Position numbers and translations under genes: made by a program. A stretch of 64,000 bases of DNA from Tubulanus polymorphus (taxonomy: Eukaryota > Nemertea > Palaeonemertea > Tubulaniformes > Tubulanidae), in NCBI RefSeq assembly GCF_964204645.1, contig NC_134030.1, positions 14,538,447-14,602,446 of the forward strand. The letters run 5' to 3'. Shown here one piece after another: positions 19,901 through 31,532 of this stretch. The notes under the pieces were generated by a model. It was not told where the DNA came from and made no database searches. It saw only the letters and a program-made list of their open reading frames with translations. Every line of letters begins with the position of its first letter. Positions within the stretch are counted from its first letter, which is position 1.

Positions 19901-20206
19901 GCTAAAAAGTTAAAAGGAATAACCAAAAGTGTATTAGAAAAGAAGATTCATTTCAAAGATTACATCAATTGTATATTCAATGAAGAAGTTAGAAAACATA
20001 AGATGAGATGTTTAAGATCTGAAGATCATGAAATGTTTATTGAAGAAATTGAAAAGATAAGTCTAAACCCATTTGATGATAAAAGATATATTCTGGATGA
20101 TGGAATTCATACAGTTGCTTATGGTTGCAATTTAGATGAATACTTAAAATTTAAAAGAGAAGAAACAAAAGAGAACGAGATAATGAAAAGAATTCTAACG
20201 TGTTAA
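16853..20206 (+). pseudogene. Copy B2: protein-primed family B DNA polymerase, internally deleted and frameshifted
   Basis: N-terminus: zinc finger YYCPTCNINIDKSQKARHSK, a second C2H2 finger (YKCDTCNQSF) and the Polinton-specific region with DDKCFLWAIISCLHP. At ~18115-18140 about 230 residues are missing relative to C, including the Exo I region (YGDFES) and the start of Exo II, and the frame shifts. A second one-base loss lies at ~19250 (after QGMIL). Polymerase motifs survive: YIDANNLYGWAM, KLMNNAFYGKTCEN and YFDTDSY. Not expressible as one protein. Confidence 0.93.
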
Positions 20207-20235
20207 TCAAATTTTTATAAAAATATGTATAATAA

Positions 20236-20589
20236 ATGGAGAGTAAACAAACACACAGTGAGAACAACAAATTATTTCTAGATAGAATTAAAGATATCAC
20301 AAATGTAAAATCTGTAGATTATAAATTCAAAAAGTTAACAGAATTAACAATCCATAAGAAATATCTAATTACAAATATTGATACAGTTACTAATAACTAT
20401 GGAGATAAATTAGTTATACACTTAGAATATGAAGGATTAAAAGGAAATACATATAAATTCAGAACATATTTACCGGATAGATTTCATAGATTATCAAGTG
20501 AAGATCTAGAAGAATTATGTTCTGGTGATTTCTATTTCGTATACAAAGGTAAGAATGAAAAAGGGCACCATGAAATAGATTTCGAATAA
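20236..20589 (+). CDS. Copy B2: conserved 117-aa protein next to polB
   Basis: Intact, and near-identical to 56887-57240. It begins MESKQTHSENNKLFLD and contains ELTIHKKYLITNIDTVTN, then a strand-rich region (GDKLVIHLEYEG, YKFRTYLPDRFHRL, DFYFVYKGKNEKGHHEIDF). The pattern of short beta strands and placement directly behind polB suggest a small OB-like nucleic-acid-binding protein. This is inference; I recognise the family only as a Polinton-associated hypothetical. The start is in AAATATGTATAATAAATGG, 30 bases after polB. Confidence 0.75.
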   Translation: MESKQTHSENNKLFLDRIKDITNVKSVDYKFKKLTELTIHKKYLITNIDTVTNNYGDKLVIHLEYEGLKGNTYKFRTYLPDRFHRLSSEDLEELCSGDFYFVYKGKNEKGHHEIDFE

Positions 20590-20606
20590 GAAAATATGTA
20601 AAATAA

Positions 20607-21360
20607 ATGGTAGAATTAAAAGAATACAGAATATTTGTTGATTCTAGAAAACTTACAAATTATAAATCTCATAATTTACTAGTACAATTAGATAGAGAAT
20701 TTAAGAATTGTGTAGATTTAAAATTAGTAAATATAAGTTTATGTAATTCTTTTTACAATATAACGGATAAAACTATTGAAGATAATACTTTTTTAATTCA
20801 TATTGGAAATGTAAATAAATGGTTTCATATGATTTTAAAACCAGGATTATATAATTTAGAAACATTAGCTCAAGAAATTAATAGAAGAGCACGGTTGAAA
20901 ATTAGAAGAGAAGATAAATTTTTAATTAGATTTATAAAAAGTGATAGCACAAATAAAATTAAAATAAAGGTATATGATGAAAGTCAACATGCATTTATGG
21001 TAAAAAAACCTATAGCTAAACTGTTAGGAATTGCACCAGATACTGTTACAGGAAACGTAGATGGTTATTCAAATATAATACCTTTTACACACTTTTATAT
21101 TTATTGCAATTTAATCGAGCCTACAAAAACATTCGAAGCAACTAAAGATACAATTTGTAATTCTAGTATATTAAATACCATTAAAAAATGTTAAACAATT
21201 TGGAACGCAAATAAATTATAATTTAACAGAATGTGATTTTAAACCTTGCATTCCTAAATTTAATAATTTTAAATTAGAAATAAGAAATCACAATGGATAT
21301 TTAATTGATTTGAATAACTTTCCTGTAATTTATGAATTAGTTATAAGATGTAGAGAGTAA
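20607..21360 (+). pseudogene. Copy B2: minor capsid (penton-like, single jelly roll), frameshifted
   Basis: Ortholog of the intact 56108-56869 gene. Conserved start MVELKEYRIFVDSRKLTNY, FKNCVDLKLVNISLCNSFYN, LKPGLYNLETLAQEIN. Near 21172 a base is lost, giving a stop after 195 codons. The remaining ~60 codons, ending VIYELVIRCRE, continue in another frame to 21360. Confidence 0.85.
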
Positions 21361-21378
21361 TTTTTTTCACTATATAAA

Positions 21379-21654
21379 TGAATATAACTGTTGGGCCGAG
21401 CATATGTTTTCGATTTGATTTTAAACGTGAGAAAGAAATGAAATAAAGATTATAAGAAGATTATAATGAAGATTACTAATTTAATTAGAGAATCTTTAAG
21501 ATTTTGTGAATTAGATGAAGATTTTATCATCGATGATATTAAAAAAATAATAATTGAAATATATACAAATGAAAGTAGTAATGAAATAAATGTTGAATTA
21601 ATCGTAAATAAGTTAACTAAATATTTTGATGATAGTAATTTTTTTGATAAATAA
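21379..21654 (+). pseudogene. Copy B2: small acidic protein, internally deleted
   Basis: Homolog of the 113-aa gene 55749-56090. The first ~20 codons (MNITVGPSICFRFDF) are followed by a stop. Some 30-40 codons of the middle are missing, and the conserved C-terminal half (DDIKKIIIEIY...NEINVELIVNKLTKYFDDSN) is open to 21654, directly abutting the next ATG (TAAATG). Promoter context TTTTTTTCACTATATAAATG. Confidence 0.75.
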
Positions 21655-21876
21655 ATGAGTGATAATAAGTGGATAATAACTGGATTATATAATGGCGCAT
21701 TACTATCAGTTGGAACTTTTGGTTATTCAATGGTATTACAAAAAGTATTTAAAATGGGAAGTGTTAATGTTGATAGATTTGATATAAATGATATTTTAAA
21801 ATTAACATTAGCAGTTACTTTATCTAATTTAACTATTGATTACTTAGAAAACCAAAAATATATTCCTCCCATATAA
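21655..21876 (+). CDS. Copy B2: 73-aa membrane protein
   Basis: Intact and near-identical to 55527-55748. It contains one or two hydrophobic stretches (WIITGLYNGALLSVGTFGYS and ILKLTLAVTLSNLTIDYL) and ends YIPPI. It starts right after the preceding stop within GATAAATAAATG. Placed among small late genes; a virion membrane or minor structural role is inferred. No family recognised. Confidence 0.72.
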   Translation: MSDNKWIITGLYNGALLSVGTFGYSMVLQKVFKMGSVNVDRFDINDILKLTLAVTLSNLTIDYLENQKYIPPI

Positions 21877-21900
21877 ATGCATAATTATTTTACTAAATAA

Positions 21901-22322
21901 ATGGCTTCTGCAGTTATAACTATTATAGGATCGGCAATTGTTAACGCTTTAGCATTTACTGGTGGCGGTTATTTATTTAAGCATATTGATAAAAATGGAT
22001 CATTAACAGAAAAAAAAGACATAACTTAGCATTAGAGAAATATAATAAAGCAGCGGAAGAATAAAGAGAAAAAAGACAAAACTATATGGATTACATCAAT
22101 AAAGAATTATATGATCAGAAGATTTCACATAGAGATTTTCAATCAGTTGATGATGCAATGAGTTTATATAACGCGGTAACCAATAAAGAAAAATTACATC
22201 TATACAAACCTAAATTATCAGATTATTATACCCCAAGTAAAGAACAACAGAAATATGAAATAATTTGGATTTTAGGTGGAACAGTTATTGTTATATTTGT
22301 GGCGTATAAGTTTACTAATTAG
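21901..22322 (+). pseudogene. Copy B2: small membrane protein, frameshift and stop
   Basis: Starts MASAVITIIGSAIVNALAFTGG (hydrophobic N-terminus), then a frameshift near 22010-22020 and a stop at ~22062, with the C-terminal part open from ~22086 (MDYINKELYDQKISHRDFQS ... hydrophobic IIWILGGTVIVIFVAYKFTN). Two membrane segments flank a charged central helix. The C copy is broken differently. Confidence 0.72.
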
Positions 22323-22343
22323 TAATTTTTTTTTGCTAAATAA

Positions 22344-22778
22344 ATGGATGATAAAGTTGATAATATTGATATTATTCCTCATGATATAAATAAAACTAAA
22401 TTAAAAACATATTTAGAAAAACAAATATTAGAATTTGAAAGTGACTTAAAGATAAAAAAGAAAAAATATTTAAAAAGTAAAATTATATATTATTTGATTA
22501 TAAGTGGTTCGGTTACAATAAGTTCTGTAATAACATTTCTAGCAATATTCAGTCCATTAATACCTTTAGCTATATCAATTGGTGTATTAGGATTAAGTTC
22601 AAGTGTATTAACTGGTATAAGTTCAAAATTAAATATAAAAAGTAATAAAGAAAAAATTAAAACTAATATAAAAGAAATTAATAAATTAAAGAATACACTA
22701 GATTATATAATAAGTTTAAATGGTCATATAACAGTTGAAGAACAAGATAAATTATTAAAAGAATTAATAAATTATTAA
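22344..22778 (+). CDS. Copy B2: 144-aa membrane-hairpin protein
   Basis: Intact; sibling at 54621-55055 differs in a few residues. Order: charged coiled-coil helix (residues ~15-50), a hydrophobic hairpin (YYLIISGSVTISSVITFLAI and LIPLAISIGVLGLSSSVLTG, ~50-95), then a second charged helix (SNKEKIKTNIKEINKLKNTL). This layout of helix, two membrane spans and helix is typical of small virion membrane-interacting proteins, but I recognise no family. Upstream motif: TTTTTTTTGCTAAATAAATG. Confidence 0.75.
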   Translation: MDDKVDNIDIIPHDINKTKLKTYLEKQILEFESDLKIKKKKYLKSKIIYYLIISGSVTISSVITFLAIFSPLIPLAISIGVLGLSSSVLTGISSKLNIKSNKEKIKTNIKEINKLKNTLDYIISLNGHITVEEQDKLLKELINY

Positions 22779-22794
22779 TTTTTTAGTTATATAA

Positions 22795-23987
22795 ATGGCA
22801 GATAGTTTTCCAAAAGCTTTCCAATATAATAAATCAATTAAATATAATATTCCAGCAATAGATTTTAATAAAGATATTACATATAGAAATGAAGTTTTAA
22901 ATTCATTAATTGATTTATATATTTATGTTACTGAAAGTAATAATTTTCATGTAAAGATGGAAAATATATTTCATGTGTATACAATTAATTTCAAAAATGA
23001 TCATGGAATGATCATTTAAACAAACCAAGCTTACCATTGATGTTATCACTTTTTAGATTTCATACATATTCTCAAATGAAATTAATATTAGATGAATTAG
23101 AATGTCCTTTACCAGGTTCAAAATATTTTAAAGAATTGAATAATAATATTAATTTTTCTAAGTTTTATAAAATATGTAATGAATTTAATATTAATTCAAA
23201 TAAAGATTTTAGAGCAAAAATTGGAACAATGGGTGGATTAGGAATATTATATACTAAAGAATTTGGAAAAATAATGACAAATTCAGATATAACAACACTA
23301 AATTGGAATGAATTACCAAAATATTATAATAATATACAACAACAAAACAATAATGGTTGGGTTAATTTCATTTTAGAAAATAGTGAAGGTTTTACTAACG
23401 CTGGAATACAAAGAATGAATCAATCTATTAGAACTTATTTAATTTGTATTTTAGGTGCGCAAGTTGAAACAATATCCCTAATAATTGGAAATGATAACAC
23501 TTCATTCGATGCGCAGAAACAATTTAAAGTATTATTTGAAGATTCAATTCATAATGATAAAAATAGATCGATTCCAGAAAACATTGTAAGATATCAAAAT
23601 TATTTAGATAAATCACATATTAGATTAAATTATTGTATAGGCCCTAATCTATTTATTATTTCTAATGATTTAGTATTAAAGATGGGAAATATAATTGGTT
23701 ATAATGATCAAATTAAAACTGCAACAATAAATAATTCATTTGGATTAAATGATATAAATAAAAAGATTATTACTGCTCCAAAATTAATGGAAGGTGAAAA
23801 AAATAAAAAACATATTCAATCAACTGAAACTAAAACTAATAATACTAAATTAAATAATGATTCTAAAATAAAAGATTACAATACTACAGAAAATATAAAA
23901 ACTGATAATATTCAACATCATATAATTAAACTAAATGATGATGATAAATCCCATGAAAATACTAAATTAGCTGTAACTTGTATAGGA
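22795..23987 (+). pseudogene. Copy B2: ~450-aa tail-anchored Polinton protein, deleted and truncated
   Basis: Starts MADSFPKAFQYNKSIKYN as in C. After ~66 codons about 130 bases of the middle are missing or replaced and the frame is lost (22990-23040). The rest reads from SLFRFHTYSQM to near the C-terminus. It reads through, without the stop found in A, at the LVLKMGNIIG join, showing that A's two ORFs are one gene. Homology ends at ~23987 in the final hydrophobic segment; the remaining codons to 24011 are host sequence. The block after the FRAKIGTM region differs from A and C (shorter, GGLGILYTKEF). Confidence 0.8.
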
Positions 23988-24480
23988 TACTTGTATTTAT
24001 GTATGGTTTAAGTAGGTAACTTATATGGTTCTCCAGGAGCGCCACCTACATTTTGCTGGAAATGCATTTTCATTGATAGCTACTAAGCGGATAAAGGGGT
24101 CTCTATGAAAATTGGTATACATGTACCTGGATATAAGATACAACGAATCCCTAACATAATTAGTTCCTATTCTAACCACTAGGGGGCGTTAATGTTGAAA
24201 ACTCATTCTAGCATCAGTTTTTTCGATTGTAATTCAGTAGTATGCTAACCGGCAAATTACCGGCCACTTGAACATGGTATAAGTACCGTATCTTCGTTAT
24301 TCTCGGTGTCATATCCCCTAACCTTGATACATTAGAACTTTTCGCGTAGTATCCCATGTGAATCAACATAGCCATGTTATCAGCTGACCCCTAGGTGGCG
24401 CTCCTCATCCAGCAAGGCAGAAACCCGTTTTCGCTGCTTTGCAGCTATATTTATTATCATTATTATTTTTTTTTCCACAC
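23988..24480. repeat. Host-side junction with inverted-repeat-bounded ~370-bp unit
   Basis: B2 ends here. 24035-24048 (AGGAGCGCCACCTA) and 24392-24405 (TAGGTGGCGCTCCT) are perfect inverted repeats enclosing ~340 bases without ORFs, suggesting a small MITE-like element. 24418-24456 (CCCGTTTTCGCTGCTTTGC...) recurs at 63814-63850. Confidence 0.5.
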
Positions 24481-25304
24481 TTTTTTTGTCAAAACTACAT
24501 AGGCTTTTTTACATTACCGCTGTTGCCGATACAATCCGTCTGATATCATTCAGCTCACTTCAATCTACAAATACTCCATGCGAATTTTGAAGAATCAACG
24601 TTAAAAAAGCACTGTCGGGCCGTAAACATCGAAAATTGAGGCCCATTCAAAGAGCCGACATGTTTTTCTAAGTCTACCGCACGTTTCTTGTCACGTCGAT
24701 TATCAATTTAAGCATAAATTAACAAATTTATTACCCAAAGATTGCACATTCTGTCGCGGTTTTTAAAAACTAATTTTAACAATAGCCCAATTTCCTCATC
24801 AAATCATATTACCGATACACAGGAAATTTACTACTTTAGATTTTAAAAGCACTGTCGAGCCGTAAACATCGACAAATCGACGTGTGTCACTACATCGTCG
24901 TTCCGGGGATCAGCTGCGAGTTTCTCCTCATCATGAGAATCAAATCGAGTACAAATTAATATATAACTACCAGTGATTTGGCTGCGGGCGTCAAGCAGTT
25001 AGTTTAGCTATACCTATTTTTCTTAACCAAATTAACCGTGTATTTACTAAGATAAATCATAAGTGTACCGGGGAGTCGTAGGCCTAAACTAAACACGCCG
25101 AAGAGATATAGCGGAGAAAAGCTGTTATGTCGACGAGGTATCAAAATAAAAAAAATATATCACTTTATTCGGCCGCGGGCTTCAACCTCTATATCAATAC
25201 CATCAATACTCTATATTCCCTACAGTTCCCTGCACAAGGTATTTACTAAATACAAGTATATAACACACTCCTTTCCGTATGCTGGAGTCACACTTGAAAT
25301 TTGG
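24481..25304. other. Non-coding host DNA
   Basis: No ORF I would support. Two copies of AAAGCACTGTCG(G/A)GCCGTAAACATCG at about 24607 and 24847 indicate a dispersed or tandem repeat. Composition is less AT-rich than the elements. Confidence 0.5.
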
Positions 25305-25307
25305 AGT

Positions 25308-25390
25308 AAGCGTTCGCTGTGGGGGAAAGGAGATCGTTCGCTTTGTCACTTGAAGTGTCTATCGAGTTTGACGCGGCTTTAGGCCTACCG
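25308..25390 (+). repeat. Flanking repeat P, copy 1
   Basis: About 80 bases containing GCGTTCGCTGTGGGGGAAAG and AGATCGTTCGCT. A near-identical copy lies at 41573-41650, just beyond the far end of the tandem duplication, in direct orientation. Confidence 0.6.
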
Positions 25391-28300
25391 GTACTGAGCT
25401 TTACTGTCTCAAACAAACCATTATGAGAATGCCGGTTTGCTAGCGTATCTATTTAACACCCGTATTGCTCGGGTGACTTTTACTACCAACGGGTGGCGCT
25501 GTGTGTAAATTTCACATAAATCAACGACTTTCGGCTATTAGCGGTACTTAAGACCACTTGAAAACATCGTAGTCAATTACGGTAGTAGTGAAAATAAAAA
25601 GTTACAGTTCGGTGTACAGCACCATAGCACCCATATAATACCACATACATTTTATTCAGACTAAGGACTTAGTTAACACTGATCTTCATTTCCATTAATT
25701 AATGATCTGTTGAATTAATTAGTAATTCAGTCTTTCGGTGGTTCGAGATAAAATGCCCGCAAAATAACTAACGAACCAGGGCTGACCACAAATTGCCCAA
25801 CAGATAAATTTTCCGAAACGACACAATAATGTTTAGTATCAAATCACTCGTGGCGTGGACCTTGGTCTATCAACTGACCAATGCATGACCAGTACTGGCT
25901 ATATAGTAAATTATCTGTTTTGCAAACAATTAAGTTATTTGGTGTCACAACTTAGTCGTGTCTCGTATCAAATAATTTCATTCGGTCTGAACGTAAATAT
26001 AATAACTCTTTTACCTGTACAAGCTACACCAGTACTGTCTAATTACCGGTTAAATGTTTTTAGAAATAACACGGGGTATTGCCTGAATCCTTCGTCAGTT
26101 CTACTCTTATTAAATGTGTCGTTTTAAAAGTCTTGTCCAATTTTTATTGTAGGAAGCGAGCTAACTTTGAAATTTCCCACTAAATACAAAAGATTTTCAC
26201 ATCGGGTTTTGAACGAACAACGTTTCGATTTGTAATTGTAACGTGCGCATTTGAGCCTGTAACGTGCACATTTCACTAGTGTGAACGTGCGTATCGGTAC
26301 CATTATGCGAAACTTGTCAAACTTTTGCGTTCAAAACTGTTAAACTGAACACTAAAGGAGATATTATATCATATCATATCATATCATATATATGAATATT
26401 GAATAGATGGAAGATAATGTAGTAGTTTTGAATGTTTCGTAACTGCTGTCCACTGACCGCAGATCATCAAAGTTAATTGCCTCATATGAAATATATATTC
26501 GTTATAAGGGATGTAGTAGTTCAGTGAGAATTCAAACTTATGGGTAATTTTAAGTGATCACAACGCTGACCAATAGAGAAAGCTGTATCACAACAAAAGT
26601 GCGACTTACGTATCTTATTGAAACATTGTAAAATACCGGAGAGTAAATGGGAGAACCCTGAATTCGAAACAATTCCACACTCGGATCGTTTACTTTGAAA
26701 ACACAATTTGCAATTTGTGGACATCCATTATTTTTGCACCAAAAGCATGAGTATATTATCTTTGCTCGTAAAAATTTGAAATTTTGAGGAAGATTTTTGG
26801 CCTCGTTAACCTGTGAACACGTCCTCCATATATTTTCTAAGACCGATCTTGATATAATGCTGAGAGTTTAGAGAAAATTATGGTAGGATGTAAACTTAGG
26901 CCGCTTCGTATCCGTGGAAGGTTGCTAATTATTGATCTTATACACAATAATCATAAATACGTAACATGAGACTCCATAGAATATCGTTTTTCAATCATAC
27001 GTACACAAATTATTGCGAAATAAAGATAAATAGTACTTTAATATACTTTTTACTTCTTATACTGAATATTTCTTTAGTAGTATTAATAAAGAGTGGATCA
27101 GCAGGCTATCTGAGCCCATTCCACGATTTGAGGTCAGTTGCCAAAAGTTAGTAAGTTTACATACCAGTGGATAGTTAACATTTAAAATGACAATTAAAAC
27201 TTCATTGCTAAAAATAACTTTGTATTCGTAGAATAGTCACACTCAAATGCGGAGAATTGATAATACCATAATACGATACGAAAATTCACTGTGTACAAAT
27301 TCAAAAAGATGATCTCTAGTGAACGATCGAACGTTGTGTCGTTATTTTCTAATGATAAAACTTGGTTTGAGATTTAAATGTGTACATATTGGATCTTTTT
27401 CATATTAACAGTGTATTTGGTCATGTATCATATTGTATAATGGTTAATTTAAACTAACTGGTTTTAGAGTTGTATCCTTAAATCCTGTAATAGAGGATGT
27501 AATCTTTTTGCGGCAAACAGTACAAATAGCTAGAAAAAGCAACGATAGTGCATTGGTAAACTTAAAGCAAGCGTACATTGGTTGTTTAGGTTTTTCGTTG
27601 GGAAATCCATGCGACTTCTCTAAAAACCAGATCCTGAGATTTTGCGACTTTCATTTCGAAAAAAAAATTTTTTCAAAAAATATTGGGTTCTCAAACTTCT
27701 AGACGGTCTAATACGCTTCCCTACACTAAAATATGATGATTCAGCTTGTTTCTGATGATCTAGCTATTCTGGGGTCGTTAGGGGCCCCCAAAATGTCAAC
27801 AAAAAAAATTTGACCTACTTTCGGGTCATTCGGGTACCCCTACCCCTAACTGCAGCTTCATATTCTCTCTATATATCTCCATTATATCCACTACGTCATG
27901 TATAGACACCGTATACCAGCCGCTGTGTCTATTTATAAAGCGTTCAATTTTGCCCTACTTTGTTTACACAACTTGACCTCAATTCACCGATAATGACTTT
28001 CGTGACCTACATAGATTTTATTCATACACCTGCCAGCGAACTCGAACACAAACAAGTCCCTGGGGTTGCCAGGACTACCAGGCATACATACAAGCCGTAT
28101 AAGCTTTATACATTGCCATTTAGACAGTAAGGGGATAAGTAGGTCAAACACCTGTGACGTGGCGCCACACCGCGCAAAAACAAAGCGTTCTGGAGACTGT
28201 GTCGTCCGATCACAGTTAGCATGGAAAGAGTTGTTTAATCATTATTGAAATATCCGAGGCGAGCTTTCCCAGGAATTTACAAAGTTGAGCTTTACACAAG

Positions 28301-28907
28301 GAATTTTTTTGTAGTCCGATATCCGTGATTACCTCTGGCTTGGAGAGATACAATCTAAAACCAACCGTCGAGTCAAATATTTTACCACAATTTTCTATGA
28401 TTAGTAAAAAGATTAAGTAATAGACATAGGCATGCAAACAGTAATATCTGAAGTCCAGTCCATTTCAAACTCATTCATCTTTACACAAACTCCAACTTGT
28501 TGAACAGTTCAAAATCGCGTGGCTTGAATTATTACGATAACTAAAATCAGGGACCACGATACTTGCTCATCTACACTGGCTTCCAATTTAACAAAGGATT
28601 GAATTTGAGTGTTTGATGTTGTAACAATAGGCCTACCATACTGAATTACGGATTCACTTTCTACTTTTTGATTGAACATTTATATCACATATTGGGTCAT
28701 TTCATTTTTACCAGTATAGGCCTAATTGGAAGAACCTATCCGTATATCATGTTTAATTTTATATAATCTGACTTTTGAGATGTCATTCAATCAATGCATT
28801 CATATGCGGTCGTCGCTTTCAAAAGCCACCACGGACTGACTCCTTAGCGATACCTTGGCGGACGATCCCACACGTTTCTTGCTCCAGCCCTAGAATGCTC
28901 AATTATA

Positions 28908-29314
28908 AGGCGCTTTTACGAAATTGAATCTGATTCGGTTTAGCTAAATCCGATTCGATGTTGGAAAACGTAATGATTAGTAAATCGAATTGTTTTTCGT
29001 AAATGAGTCGAATCAATTTATCAATCTAAAGGGTGCGATTCGAAAGAAAATGGGCGTCAATGGTGACCGAATTATTGATACATGATGGTCTGCAATAGAT
29101 GTCTTTAGCCCGCGGTCGAAGAGGACGCCATGTTGGATTTCACTGACTGAATCATCACTAACTTGCTCGCCGAGCAAGTTAGTCGATTTAATAAATCAAT
29201 TTACTAAACCGCGTCCATAAACGAGTTGATTTACCAAATCGGATTCACTAGACCGCGTGCCGTAAACGTGAAACTTAAATCGATTTACAAAGATTCAGTT
29301 TCGTAAAAGCGCCT
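28908..29314. mobile_element. 407-bp palindromic MITE in unit 1 only
   Basis: Termini AGGCGCTTTTACGAAA and TTTCGTAAAAGCGCCT are perfect inverted repeats, with further internal palindromy (AATCTGATTCGG / TTAGTCGATTTAATAAATC regions). Unit 2 lacks it at the equivalent site (~36528). ATA on both sides suggests a short target duplication. Non-autonomous, no ORF. Confidence 0.75.
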
Positions 29315-31069
29315 ATAGTTGTCATGAACACCCGATTTGAATTCAAATTCAAAAGACTCCTAAAAACGCACCTGTTTACTCGATTACTGTAAAGCGCCTT
29401 TGGGCATTTATATGCAAGAATCAGTGAAATTGGCGCTTTATCAGTGGTATTCATCGTTCAAACCATTATTCTCCTTATCCTATGAATTTGGAGACCCATC
29501 CTCGCATGAGAATGAATATAATGTGATTTCAATTAAAGATGACACATTGCCTCATATCATTACGTTATGTTTTTTAACTGGTGGGCGAGATTATATTCTT
29601 ATGTTTTTGTTTCTTTGAATGTCGCTATTTAAGAGTTCAATAATAATTTCAGTCAACCAAACAAAGGATTTTTCTGTATGTTTCGTGTCCTGTTTTTCCA
29701 TAACCCTAGGACTGCATTTTAGGTATTTTTCGTGGATGACCGAACGCTGCTGTCCCTTTCTAGTAATTTGATGATATCTGTCGAAGTCTAAATTTTAAAA
29801 AGGAATCAGGCATATCTCCTTGTTTGACTAAGTAAGAACTCAACTTTAAGGGACACTCCCTTAAAGGCGCCGAAGTAAAATCATGTGTCGAGTGGAGATG
29901 ATATTGTGTCAGAATTTCTTCAAAAGCGGAGAAAATTGAATATTTTGAAAATAATGATTTCACATGTATGTTTGAATCCGTTATAATTGGAGCAATTTTC
30001 ATAAAAACATATCTATGGAATCAACGAAATGTAATTAAGAAGAATACTATGTTTAAGATGTTATCAAAGGCATTTGAAAAAAGTTTTCTGATTTCGTCAA
30101 CTGTGAAACTAGTGTCAACCAGATGTGTTCCCATTAAACGAACCGACTGCGAGCCGAGTCGATGTGAGATGTGACCTACACTGAAAATCTCAAGTGCTAC
30201 CACTGGTTTTTAGGTGCTTCTGAATGTCTAAAAAACTAAACAATTGCCATTTGGAAAGGGCCTAGTTAGAGAAAATGCTAGATGTGCATATTGTGTGATA
30301 TTTCATGTGCGTTTGGAATTTAACCTTTATAACGAAACACACATGTTCTTTTCTATTTTAGAAGAGCGCATGATAGTGCAATAAAGAACTGACAATGAAA
30401 AAGGGGTAACAGGTGACTGATATCGCACCGAATTTCAATTCCTATGAACGCTTTTCATATAGTGAATTCTGTACAAGAGTTTAAAAAAAAACTTGAAATA
30501 TTAACGAAACAGTTTTTTGACGGACAAATCGTTACCATCGAATTTTCAAAACTTTTTTAATGCCTTGGTGACCACTGGTCTAGTACGCGGTTTTCTGAAA
30601 CAAAAGTGGCCAAGTTTAAAGAACGACAAATGATTACACATATTAGGAGCCTAATGCGTTGAATGATTTAATTAATTGGCATCGCGCTGATTGGTTGAAA
30701 GACGGTTGTTAGTCATCTTGCCTGTGATTTAATTGTTTTTTTAAGCATAGATTAACCATAGATTTAATCTTATCATAACTTATTTGCAGGTGCTTCTCGC
30801 AAACATTTTCTATTCGTTTTCAAACGCAGCACTGTTCAGATGATTCGCGTCAAGCTTTGAGTCAAGTAGTAAAAAAGGTTATGTATTAGCATTACTATGC
30901 AGTCAAAATTACGCACTGCGGCAAGTGAGGTGCTGTGATCCAGATGTGTAACCTATTTATGAGTAATATATTTCCATCATGTCAACGCCATTCAGAAACA
31001 GTAGCAAAACATACTGCTGGTCTCTAGAAATAACAATACGACGACAACCACTTTCGAATTCGACGATAT

Positions 31070-31532
31070 TCGAGAAGTTTCACTTGGGCAGTGGTGGTCA
31101 GTGATGGTCAATTTATGAATTCTAATGGGGAATGCTTTCTAGTTTCACACCAAATGCGGTACCGGTATATCTTTCTTACATTCGAGAAGTTTCAATTGGT
31201 CAGTGGTGGTCAGTGATGGTCAATTCATGAATTTTCAATGGCGAATCCTTTCTAGTTTGACACCATAACGCGGTATATCGTTCTCATATTCGAGAAGTTT
31301 GAATTGGTCAGTGGTGGTCAGTGATGGTCAATTTATGAATTCTCAATATTTATGGCGAATCCTTTCTAGTTTGACACCATAACTCGGTATATCGTTCTCA
31401 TATTCGAGAAGTTTGAATTGGTCAGTGGTGGTCAGTGATGGTCAATTTATGAATTCTCAATATTTATGGCGAATCCTTTCTAGTTTGACACCATAACGCG
31501 GTATATCGAACTCATATTCGAGAAGTTTGAAT
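31070..31532 (+). repeat. ~120-bp tandem repeat array (unit 1)
   Basis: About four units, each with GGTCAGTGGTGGTCAGTGATG, a GAATTC/GAATTTT stretch, GGCGAATCCTTTCTAGTTTG and GCGGTATATCGTTCTCATAT. A partial unit continues after the foldback element at 33293. The homologous array in unit 2 is 38700-39075. Confidence 0.8.

Noticed and set aside
25855-30203. Short ORFs (60-90 codons) in the host duplication
   Set aside because: Not preserved in frame between units 1 and 2, as expected for non-coding DNA.
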